19,601 bases of DNA from positions 1 to 19,601 of the forward strand of contig CAZTWC010000037.1 of NCBI GenBank assembly GCA_964617105.1, in the 5' to 3' direction. Both the position numbers and the translations under genes were made by a program. Under the pieces are notes generated by a model. The model was not told the DNA's origin and did not search any database. It saw only the letters and a program-made list of their open reading frames with translations. Below are positions 1 to 6,602 of the stretch, in pieces. Source of the DNA: CAZTWC01 sp964617105 [NCBI: uncultured Myxococcia bacterium]. Lineage in GTDB: Bacteria; CAZTWC01. How positions within the stretch are numbered: the first letter of the stretch is position 1; every line of letters starts with the position of its first letter.

Positions 1-2
1 CA

Positions 3-731
3 AAACCAGCCAAACCAGCAAAACCTGTTAAACCGTCGAGCCCAAAAGAGAATAAAAACACCCAAAAAATTGGGGAAATACCAGGGAAAGACTCGGAAAA
101 AAAAGATGTTGACAAAGATAAAAAACCCGCCCAGACAAAAACCCGCCAGGCAAAAAAAGCGCCAAACAGGCGTTCTGAAAAGTCAAAAAAGCCGGTAAAA
201 GGGGGCGTAAAACCCGATAAAGAGATAAAAGGGAAAAAGATAACAGACCTGGAGCAATTTCTGCAGACCCAGATAGCCCATAGAATAGTTGAAATGGATG
301 ATTTGGAAATAAAAACCTTGCTAACCTGTCTACTGTCAAAAATGGAGTATCACCAAATCTCATTTTTCAAAAATTATGGGCAGAAAGATCAAAATATTAT
401 CTTGACCGGCAAACTGCAGGCCGGCATGTTTCCCTTACCGGCTCTTATTGTAGCCCGGCGTGATACTGATTCTATTACCAGATACTTTTTAAAACAGGTT
501 CGGCGGGAGGCATCCAAGGCGCAAGCCGCTTTTGTTTTAGTATTTTGCCTAAGTCATAACCCGGAGATATTGATCAGCGACCTGGAAAATTCCAAAAAAC
601 TACCGGTTATGTTTTATAACCTGGAGCAATTTGTCCAATTACTGTTTAAAACCGGTTTGGGCATATCCAGCCGCCAGGTAAAACTGTCAGAATCCGGACC
701 GCTCTTTTTTCCCGGCCTCAAGGGAATCTAA
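3..731 (+). CDS. C-terminal part of a Lys/Pro-rich protein with a restriction-endonuclease-like domain (5' end outside window)
   Basis: The frame is open from the first bases of the window to the TAA at 729-731, so the gene begins upstream; the internal ATG at 294 is not needed as a start. The first 80 or so visible residues are a low-complexity Lys/Pro/Ala linker (KPAKPAKPVKP and similar). From about residue 82 the chain becomes globular. The part with LTGKLQAG, PALIVARRD, FLKQVRREASKAQA and a closing FYNLEQFVQLLFKTGLGI resembles the beta-strand/helix order and the C-terminal 'LvdLLi..gIGv' ending of Mrr-type restriction-endonuclease folds. I do not see a clean D-(x)n-ExK catalytic set, so it may be inactive or a binding module. 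The family call is an inference from the pattern. lipB starts on the very next base, so the two are probably co-transcribed. Confidence 0.55.
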   Translation, partial: KPAKPAKPVKPSSPKENKNTQKIGEIPGKDSEKKDVDKDKKPAQTKTRQAKKAPNRRSEKSKKPVKGGVKPDKEIKGKKITDLEQFLQTQIAHRIVEMDDLEIKTLLTCLLSKMEYHQISFFKNYGQKDQNIILTGKLQAGMFPLPALIVARRDTDSITRYFLKQVRREASKAQAAFVLVFCLSHNPEILISDLENSKKLPVMFYNLEQFVQLLFKTGLGISSRQVKLSESGPLFFPGLKGI

Positions 732-1403
732 TTGGACTTAATTATAGTTAAAAAACTGGGGTGTATAAATTACCTCCAGGCTCTTTCCTTGCAGCGGCAG
801 ACTAGAGATGCCGTAATATCTGACAGTGCACCTGACACCCTCCTGCTTCTAGAGCATTTTCCGGTAATAACCCTGGGAAATAACGCTAATGAAAGCAATA
901 TTCTTTTGTCCCGGCAGGAATTGGATTCCAGGAGTATAGACGTTCACCAAACTGACCGGGGAGGTGATGTTACTTTTCATGGCCCTGGCCAACTGATATG
1001 TTACCCTATTTTCAATATCGCCAGGATGAAGTTAGGAATTAAAAATTTCGTGCGGCTCCTGGAAAATTCAGTAATCCATATGCTGGCTGATTTCAAAGTG
1101 ACTGGTATCAGGCGTAAAGAGGCGCCCGGAATCTTTGTAGGAGAAAAAAAAATATCCTTTTTGGGTTTAAACTTAAAAAAAGGGGTAACTATGCACGGCC
1201 TATCTATAAATATAAATATGGACCTGAAATTTTTCGACTTGATCAATCCCTGCGGTTTTTCCCATCTTGAGGTTACCTCTTTAGCAGAAATAACCGGCCA
1301 ACAGACTAATCCCTGGAAAATAGCAGAAAACTGGCTGGAAAAACTAAAAAGACTTTTACCTGGCTGTGGTTTTCTCGATGGTCTTTTGAGCGCGACTCTT
1401 TAA
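732..1403 (+). CDS. lipB: Octanoyl-[acyl-carrier-protein]:protein N-octanoyltransferase LipB
   Basis: LipB moves the octanoyl group from acyl carrier protein to a lysine of lipoyl domains (pyruvate dehydrogenase-type complexes, glycine cleavage H protein), the first step of endogenous lipoate synthesis in the cytoplasm. The family signature RGGDVTFHGPGQL is at residues 76-88. The catalytic lysine region is EKKISFLG, with Lys140 the likely acid/base residue, and the catalytic cysteine is Cys174 in INPCGF. The 223-residue length is normal for the family. The start is a TTG at 732, directly after the TAA of the upstream gene, with AGGGAA at 721-726 as ribosome binding site. The last 48 bases are also the antisense of the convergent cyclic-nucleotide-binding gene. 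No lipA is in the window. The identification is secure. Confidence 0.95.
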   Translation: MDLIIVKKLGCINYLQALSLQRQTRDAVISDSAPDTLLLLEHFPVITLGNNANESNILLSRQELDSRSIDVHQTDRGGDVTFHGPGQLICYPIFNIARMKLGIKNFVRLLENSVIHMLADFKVTGIRRKEAPGIFVGEKKISFLGLNLKKGVTMHGLSININMDLKFFDLINPCGFSHLEVTSLAEITGQQTNPWKIAENWLEKLKRLLPGCGFLDGLLSATL

Positions 1404-1853
1404 AAGGGCGTTGAGCAACAACTTTACTTTGGGAAAAGTTTTTAAAATAGTCTGAATATCTTTTTCCATAAAGGCTATGGTTTCAACTGTATTCAACGCG
1501 GTTATAGTTGCAGTCCTTTTTTGTCCGGTCAAAAGGGCCACCTCCCCAAAAACAGCGCCTCTTCCCAGAGTGGCCAACTCTATTTTTTTCCGATCGGAAT
1601 CTCTGATAGTGGTGACTTGCACGTTACCACTCTTAATAAGATAAAAACGGTCACCTTTCTCCCCTTCATTGCAGATCACTTTCCGCCCGTCAAATTTAAA
1701 CAGCCTACCTTTTGAAATAAGAAAACGTCGTCCGTCCTGACTTAACGATTTAAACAAATGGGAACTCTCTACAAAGGCGCTGGCAGGAAGATCTCCCCAG
1801 ATCGATTCGCCCATAGTTTCGCCATTAATCATACTTTTTTCTTCTTGAGCCAT
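1356..1853 (-). CDS. Free-standing cyclic-nucleotide-binding domain protein
   Basis: This 165-residue protein is essentially one cNMP-binding (CAP_ED/Crp-like sensor) beta-roll. The phosphate-binding cassette reads FGEVALLTGQKRTATITA (about residues 102-119), keeping the Gly-Glu pair and Arg113 that hold the cyclic phosphate and ribose in PKA and CRP relatives. Before it lies the usual GEKGDRFYLIKSGNVQV strand-turn. No helix-turn-helix or catalytic domain follows, only a short Lys/Arg-rich helix, so it is not a DNA-binding Crp-family regulator by itself. I chose the ATG at 1853 rather than one 99 bases further upstream. It has AGAGGAGA just before it, and a good promoter lies at 1900-1927, so the longer form would start upstream of its own transcript. 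The 3' end overlaps lipB tail to tail by 48 bp. Ligand and partner are unknown. Confidence 0.85.
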   Translation of the reverse strand: MAQEEKSMINGETMGESIWGDLPASAFVESSHLFKSLSQDGRRFLISKGRLFKFDGRKVICNEGEKGDRFYLIKSGNVQVTTIRDSDRKKIELATLGRGAVFGEVALLTGQKRTATITALNTVETIAFMEKDIQTILKTFPKVKLLLNALLKSRAQKTIEKTTAR

Positions 1854-1899
1854 GAGTCTCCTCTTATTCGACAATAAAAAGTTAGAATACAATATATTT

Positions 1900-1927
1900 A
1901 TTATATCACTTTTTTCTAGCCTCGCAA
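1900..1927 (-). promoter_or_regulatory. Sigma-70-type promoter of the cyclic-nucleotide-binding gene
   Basis: Read on the minus strand, TTGCGA (1927-1922) and a perfect TATAAT (1905-1900) are separated by 16 bp. Transcription would start near 1893, about 40 bases before the ATG at 1853. This placement excludes the longer start codon at 1952. Confidence 0.75.
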
Positions 1928-2067
1928 GGATAAAAATAGCTGGCAATTTCACAGCTTATTTGATAATCTTTTGGATAACTTTTCGCTGAATTTCCTGTGG
2001 AGTTCAGAGGATTTCTGTTTTGAAGTTGATAAGATAGTTAAATCTGTATTCAAATAGTGGTGATACT

Positions 2068-2538
2068 ATGAACGTTAGAATGAAAAAAATCCTGGTGCCT
2101 ATTGATTTTTCTGCCGGCGCCAAACTGGCTTTTTCTTACGCCGCCCTCTTTGCCATGGAATACAACGCTGAACTTTATATTCTCAACGTAGTGGATACCG
2201 CAGTCGACAGAAGTCTAGTTTTTGACCTGGATTCCATAGAGGAAGAATGGCTCCAGGAACAGGTTGAAATCGCTGAAAAAAAGATGGAAGAATTCATGGA
2301 TGAAAATGCTCACGATGTCACTATTACCCCGGCAGTAAGAATCGGTGAACCGGTCAAGGAGATTATCGCCTTTTGTAAAATGGAACAAATAGAGTTAATC
2401 GTTATCGGAGCAAACGGCATTGATGGCTTCAAACCAGCCTGGTTGGGTGGAACTGCTTACGCAATTTTGCGCAATGCACCTTGCCCGGTCTTTTCAGTAA
2501 AACCGCAGGAGAGAGAAATCCTCCCCGAGTACTCCTGA
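2068..2538 (+). CDS. Universal stress protein, UspA family
   Basis: A 156-residue single-domain Usp protein, normally a cytoplasmic dimer linked to stress survival. The N-terminal strand KKILVPIDFS carries the conserved Asp13. The C-terminal nucleotide-binding loop runs GANG-(9 residues)-GGT followed by APCPVFSV, close to the G-2X-G-9X-G(S/T) signature, so ATP binding is likely. The one departure is GG-T where most family members have GS or GT directly. Between them is an acidic helix (SIEEEWLQEQVEIAEKKMEEF), usual in this family. The start ATG has GGTGAT upstream; a second ATG at 2080 is possible but has weaker support. A small unknown gene follows after 29 bases and is probably co-transcribed. 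The promoter is not clear: TTGATA at 2026 is the only -35-like element I see and lacks a convincing -10. Confidence 0.92.
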   Translation: MNVRMKKILVPIDFSAGAKLAFSYAALFAMEYNAELYILNVVDTAVDRSLVFDLDSIEEEWLQEQVEIAEKKMEEFMDENAHDVTITPAVRIGEPVKEIIAFCKMEQIELIVIGANGIDGFKPAWLGGTAYAILRNAPCPVFSVKPQEREILPEYS

Positions 2539-2556
2539 CTCAAAACAAAACTGCGT

Positions 2557-2562
2557 AGGTGA
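2557..2562 (+). promoter_or_regulatory. Ribosome binding site that fixes a TTG start
   Basis: AGGTGA lies five bases before the TTG at 2568. It overlaps an in-frame GTG at 2559, which has no site of its own, so TTG 2568 is the better start for the small unknown gene. Confidence 0.6.
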
Positions 2563-2567
2563 TAACA

Positions 2568-2939
2568 TTGAATTCCATAGAGTACCAGAGCCAGGTGGAA
2601 GAATCCGGCCAAAAAGGATGGGTGCAATTTCAGGTACCCCAGGACGATAATTTCAAAGACTGGCTTCAGCGGAGGCTGCTGTTTAAATTTCTGGACGGTG
2701 AGAGAATTGGTGATTGTGTCATTTCGGTGGCTAAATTGCAAAATCGATTTATCAAGGTAAAATTGCATCACCCCAAGTTGGGTTACCGGGTTATTAACCA
2801 TCTATTGCCCCCGGATATTCAAGAGGATGTGACTATCAAGGTAAAATGGGATATGAAAATTTTATCCCTTTTTCTTGATGATGTTGAAAAGGCAGTGTCG
2901 GAGAATGTACTACCGTTAGCCTTCTCCTGGAATACCTAG
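2568..2939 (+). CDS. Small protein of unknown function following the universal stress gene
   Basis: I do not recognise this 123-residue protein. It has no signal peptide, membrane segment or cysteine motif. It reads as a compact mixed alpha/beta domain: a central strand-rich part (LLFKFLDGERIGDCVISVA, then FIKVKLHHPKLGYRVINH) and a C-terminal helix with LFLDDVEKAV. The start is TTG at 2568, chosen because of AGGTGA five bases upstream. It sits 29 bases after the universal stress gene on the same strand, so co-transcription is likely. Its TAG stop is the first triplet of the large hairpin at 2937-2980. The frame is intact and its codon use is like its neighbours', so I take it as real. Confidence 0.7.
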   Translation: MNSIEYQSQVEESGQKGWVQFQVPQDDNFKDWLQRRLLFKFLDGERIGDCVISVAKLQNRFIKVKLHHPKLGYRVINHLLPPDIQEDVTIKVKWDMKILSLFLDDVEKAVSENVLPLAFSWNT

Positions 2940-2980
2940 GCGGTTTAGAACAGTGCATATGCGTTGTTCTAAACCACCTA
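2937..2980 (+). repeat. 44-nt hairpin with 16-bp arms overlapping a stop codon
   Basis: The arms TAGGCGGTTTAGAACA (2937-2952) and TGTTCTAAACCACCTA (2965-2980) are complementary at 15 of 16 positions. The 12-nt loop holds the palindrome GCATATGC. The left arm begins with the TAG stop of the preceding gene. A run of eight T lies at 3003-3010, 22 nt after the stem, which is too far for a standard intrinsic terminator. The hairpin may instead stabilise the 3' end of the upstream mRNA or attenuate read-through into the TRAP gene. Confidence 0.75.
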
Positions 2981-3032
2981 AGATTACAGTGGGACAACGA
3001 CGTTTTTTTTGATTTTTGGAGGTCTTCTCTCA

Positions 3033-4061
3033 ATGTACTATAGAATTATAAGTTGGTTGAGCCTAACTATTTTTTGCTTTGTAGTCTTTCAAGCAAATTT
3101 CTGCCTGGCCAAAAAAAAGAAAAGAATCAAGATAAAATTCGGCTCTATTGTTCCTGAAGGCACCCCCTGGGCGGATACTGCAAAATGGATTAAAAAACGA
3201 GTGGAAAAAGTAAGTAAAAAGAAATTTAAAGTCAAAATATATCTGGGTGGAATCTTAGGCGGCGAAAAAGCCCTGACCCGGCGCTGCAAAAAAGGTAGCT
3301 TGCAGATTTACGGCGGCAGCGTAGGAGCGATAGCCACCATGGTGCCTATGCTCGATATGCTGGAGTTGCCTTTTGTATACAACACCCTGGATGAAACAGA
3401 TTTTGTGCTCGATAAAGTGGCTGACAAAGAACTCAAGAAAGCCTTGTACGACGGTGGTTATAAATTGATGGAATGGGCTGAAAATGGCTGGCGAAATTTT
3501 GCCTCTAACAAAAGATTTATTAAATCACCCCAGGATCTTAAGGGTTTGAAAATGCGCGCTCAGGAACACCCTAACTATATTGCCACCTGGAAGGCTTTTG
3601 GTGCTTCGCCTCTGCCCATTGCTGTGCCTGAAGTTTTAAGTTCGCTGCAGACCGGTGTGGTGGACGGGTTTGACCAAACTCTGCTCTTCACTTTTGCCTC
3701 CTCCTGGTACCAGGGAATCAAATACTACTCCATCTCCCGTCATATCCACCAGGGCGGTCTGATTGCTATAAGCAGAAAATTCTGGGATTCTCTATCTCCG
3801 GATTTACAGGCGGTATTGATGAAAAATACTGACAAGGAAACCAGGATTTTTCGTAGAAAAGTCCGGAAGTTAAGTCCAATATTATTAAAAAACATACAAA
3901 ATGCGGGAATAAACGTCTATCGACTCTCCGATCAGGAACGCCAGAGTTTTGCCAAATTGGCTATGAAAGTACACACCACATATCTGGCCAACGCCTCTCC
4001 AAAAATAATAAAAATCTACAAAAAAATCATGGCCGCCCTGAAAAAACGGCGGGGCAAGTAA
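3033..4061 (+). CDS. TRAP transporter solute-binding protein, DctP family (orphan in this window)
   Basis: A 342-residue periplasmic binding protein of the DctP/TakP type, which captures organic acids such as C4-dicarboxylates or keto acids for TRAP transport. A signal peptide covers residues 1-25 (hydrophobic ISWLSLTIFCFVVF, then CLA before the mature start KKKKRIKIKFGSIVPEG). The family core is clear: GSIVPEGTPWAD at the N-terminus, LGGILGGEKA, and DLKGLKMRAQEHP, where the arginine is the usual carboxylate-binding residue, then SSLQTGVVDGFDQ. The start is ATG 3033 with GGAGG at 3018-3022; an upstream TTG at 3009 in the same frame has no ribosome site. The membrane partners DctQ and DctM are absent here, and a channel gene follows instead. 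The very Lys-rich mature N-terminus and C-terminus are unusual. Confidence 0.9.
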   Translation: MYYRIISWLSLTIFCFVVFQANFCLAKKKKRIKIKFGSIVPEGTPWADTAKWIKKRVEKVSKKKFKVKIYLGGILGGEKALTRRCKKGSLQIYGGSVGAIATMVPMLDMLELPFVYNTLDETDFVLDKVADKELKKALYDGGYKLMEWAENGWRNFASNKRFIKSPQDLKGLKMRAQEHPNYIATWKAFGASPLPIAVPEVLSSLQTGVVDGFDQTLLFTFASSWYQGIKYYSISRHIHQGGLIAISRKFWDSLSPDLQAVLMKNTDKETRIFRRKVRKLSPILLKNIQNAGINVYRLSDQERQSFAKLAMKVHTTYLANASPKIIKIYKKIMAALKKRRGK

Positions 4062-4109
4062 AACTCTATCATTAGCACTATGAAAACCTGTTTTTCGATT
4101 CAGGTATAT

Positions 4110-6569
4110 ATGAGAAAATATTATCTAACACTAACTATTATACTTTTTTTTATGCTAACCAGCATAGGCTGGGCTGGAAATCTTCGCCCTAATCTTGCCA
4201 TTACTGCCCATGGAGAAGTCCCATCGGAAATAATTTCACCATCTGTCAACCTCAATCAATTACATAATCAGTTACAAGAGAACAAATCCCGGTTAGAACA
4301 ATTACGCCTGAGCCAAAACCAGATAAACCGGAGACTTAAAGCTGCCGGATTAACCACGGCGAACGGCATTTATATGCTAAAAGTAAGGGGTGAGTTACCA
4401 CCCCTGTGGCCTATAAAAAATCAGGTAAAACTGAACCAACAAAAGATGGCATCCCTACAGTTACTATTGCTAGACCTGGAGGAATCGGGAGTAAAAGGGG
4501 CCGGTCATCCACGTAAAAAACTGATAGAGCAATATAAACTCTATTTTGAAAAGTTAGCTGATCTGGCCGCCATTCAACAGTCAATTGTTTCAGAAAGTCA
4601 ATTGCTACTTGGCCATATTAACCAAAATATACTGTGGATCCAAAGCACCGCCTGGCCACGATTTTCCGATTTCAATAAAGTCAAAGCCGGGCTTTGGTGG
4701 ATTTTAGGGCCAAAAGCTATACAGAAAATGGGTCATTACCTGGGTAGGCAACTGCTCTTATCTCCTTTTCTTTACTTGTTGTTGATATTTTATCTGGTTC
4801 TGGGTCTGTTTATAAAAAAAAGGATTTGGGTCAAGTTCGAGAGCCTCCTGCCCCATTTGTCCTGGTCACATAAAGTGGCAGTTTTAGAAACCCTTTACGC
4901 CTTTTTTCTCTCTTTGCTGTTGGCTGCCTGGCGACCTTTTATTCTACTGTTTTTTGCCTGGATAATTGAGCACTCTTTGGCTGCTCCAGGCCAGGTAAGA
5001 TCACTGGCTGCCGGATTAAAAGTCGGAGCATTGGTATTTTTCAGCCTGGATTGGGCAAAAATACTTTGGCAGGATAAAGGGATCATCGAAAGTATCTATC
5101 AAATAGATTTACCCCAACCGGTCGCTTTTGCCGAAAAAATAAAACAAATGGAATTTATCATGGTGCCTTTGGCCACCCTGACTGGCGCTATTCATTGGCA
5201 AAGCCAAAGCATCTATATCAATTCTATTGGTCGGCTGTTGTTCCTCCTGGGCATGCTGGCGCTGGCTATTTACGGCCACTGGCTACTAGTTGAGTTCAAG
5301 GGGGTCTTATCATATTTTGTCAATAAAAACCGCTGGTGGAATAAGAAATGGTATCTGATTTCCTGGGGAATGGGAGTGATACTTCCTCTGTTTCTGGCAA
5401 CTTTAGCCTTTGTAGGCTACTATCACACTGCCAGGGAACTGTTGTTTCTGCTCTTTCTTTCCATCTGGTTTGTAGGCTCCTTACTACTTTTATATGCCAC
5501 CCTGGCCCATTGGCTGAATATTTACCGAAAAAAGGTTGAACAACAGCAGGAAAAGATATCTACTCTGGCCGCCTTTGACACCCAGTTGAAAAAATTAGTA
5601 AAAATTATTTTAATAATCAGCCTGGTGGCAGGATTAGCGTTTATTTGGAAAAATGTGTTGCCTGCCTTTAAAATTTTCAACCACGTGGTAATCTACAACT
5701 ACCAAACTATAGAGCAGGAGAAAGGCATTCAGGGAGAAATGATTAAGGTAGCCAGGGATGTGCCTATAACCCTGGCTCATCTGCTTTTGGCTGGACTACT
5801 CATTTTTTTGACTTTTTTTATGGCAAAAAATTTACCTCCTTTACTGGAGGGCACCTTGCTTCAGTTGGTGCCACTGGATCACGGTGGGCGCTATGCCCTG
5901 TGTTCGGTGTTTCGGTACACCATTATTATTGTTGGCATTGTGAGCACTCTGACCACGGTGGGAATAGCCTGGGAAGATATCCACTGGCTGGTAGCCGCTG
6001 TTTCTGTGGGGTTAGGTTTCGGCCTGCAGGAAATTTTCGCCAATTTTATTTCCGGCCTCATCATCTTTATTGAGCGGCCAATCAGGGTGGGTGACACAGT
6101 GACCATTGGTAATATAAGCGGCACTGTAACCAGAATTCGTATTCGCGCCACTACTATCCGCGACTGGGACCGGAAAGAATTAATCGTGCCCAACAAGGAG
6201 TTTATCACCGGCCAGTTGATCAACTGGAGTCTATCGGACACGGTTTTGCGACTGGAGATAAAGGTGGGAATAGCCTACGGTTCCGACACCAAGCTGGCCC
6301 GAAAACTATTATTGGAGATTGCCCAACAACATAGGTTGATACTTTCCGACCCAGAACCCCAGGCTTTCTTTATGAGTTTTGGAGATAATACTCTCGATTT
6401 TTCTATGCGGGTTTATATTAATGATATAGATAACCTGCTGCAAGTAAGACACGAACTACATGAAGAGATTGATCGGCTTTTCCGGGATGCCAACATAGAG
6501 ATCGCTTTTCCCCAGCGCGATCTCCATATCCGAACTTGCCAGACCCCTTTGCCTGTCAAAATTAATTGA
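4110..6569 (+). CDS. Large mechanosensitive channel, MscS superfamily (MscK/YjeP-like)
   Basis: An 819-residue inner-membrane channel. It begins with a signal-like segment (MRKYYLTLTIILFFMLTSIGWA) and a periplasmic domain of about 190 residues with a coiled coil (LHNQLQENKSRLEQL and following). About eleven hydrophobic segments follow between residues 214 and 655. The MscS pore and vestibule form the C-terminal 230 residues: VSVGLGFGLQEIFANFISG is the TM3-type pore helix, followed by RPIRVGDTVTIGNISGTV of the beta domain and IVPNKEFITGQLINWS. It opens under membrane tension to release solutes. MscK itself is about 1,120 residues, so this periplasmic part is short. I prefer ATG 4110, which has CAGG before it and gives a standard signal peptide; ATG 4080 would add ten polar residues. 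It follows the solute-binding gene by 48 bases and precedes the hybrid kinase by 33. Confidence 0.9.
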   Translation: MRKYYLTLTIILFFMLTSIGWAGNLRPNLAITAHGEVPSEIISPSVNLNQLHNQLQENKSRLEQLRLSQNQINRRLKAAGLTTANGIYMLKVRGELPPLWPIKNQVKLNQQKMASLQLLLLDLEESGVKGAGHPRKKLIEQYKLYFEKLADLAAIQQSIVSESQLLLGHINQNILWIQSTAWPRFSDFNKVKAGLWWILGPKAIQKMGHYLGRQLLLSPFLYLLLIFYLVLGLFIKKRIWVKFESLLPHLSWSHKVAVLETLYAFFLSLLLAAWRPFILLFFAWIIEHSLAAPGQVRSLAAGLKVGALVFFSLDWAKILWQDKGIIESIYQIDLPQPVAFAEKIKQMEFIMVPLATLTGAIHWQSQSIYINSIGRLLFLLGMLALAIYGHWLLVEFKGVLSYFVNKNRWWNKKWYLISWGMGVILPLFLATLAFVGYYHTARELLFLLFLSIWFVGSLLLLYATLAHWLNIYRKKVEQQQEKISTLAAFDTQLKKLVKIILIISLVAGLAFIWKNVLPAFKIFNHVVIYNYQTIEQEKGIQGEMIKVARDVPITLAHLLLAGLLIFLTFFMAKNLPPLLEGTLLQLVPLDHGGRYALCSVFRYTIIIVGIVSTLTTVGIAWEDIHWLVAAVSVGLGFGLQEIFANFISGLIIFIERPIRVGDTVTIGNISGTVTRIRIRATTIRDWDRKELIVPNKEFITGQLINWSLSDTVLRLEIKVGIAYGSDTKLARKLLLEIAQQHRLILSDPEPQAFFMSFGDNTLDFSMRVYINDIDNLLQVRHELHEEIDRLFRDANIEIAFPQRDLHIRTCQTPLPVKIN

Positions 6570-6602
6570 ACTTGTACCTGATTGTGCTATAGTAATATAG
6601 AT

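Noticed and set aside
28-363. Minus-strand 111-codon open frame rich in Phe and Leu
   Set aside because: It is the antisense of the Lys/Pro-rich partial gene, whose AAA/AAG codons read as Phe/Leu on the other strand; no ribosome site or family match.
1854-1952. Longer N-terminus for the cyclic-nucleotide-binding protein
   Set aside because: It would start upstream of the TTGCGA-16-TATAAT promoter and lacks a ribosome site; ATG 1853 has AGAGGAGA.
2020-2054. Promoter for the universal stress gene (TTGAAG or TTGATA)
   Set aside because: No acceptable -10 at 16-18 bp; the nearest TATTCA is at a poor distance.
3003-3010. Eight-T run as the tail of an intrinsic terminator with the hairpin at 2937-2980
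   Set aside because: It is 22 nt beyond the stem, too far for a standard rho-independent terminator; no second stem directly precedes it.
5891-6241. Minus-strand 116-codon frame in the MscS domain
   Set aside because: It lies wholly antisense to the most conserved pore region of the channel and has no independent support.
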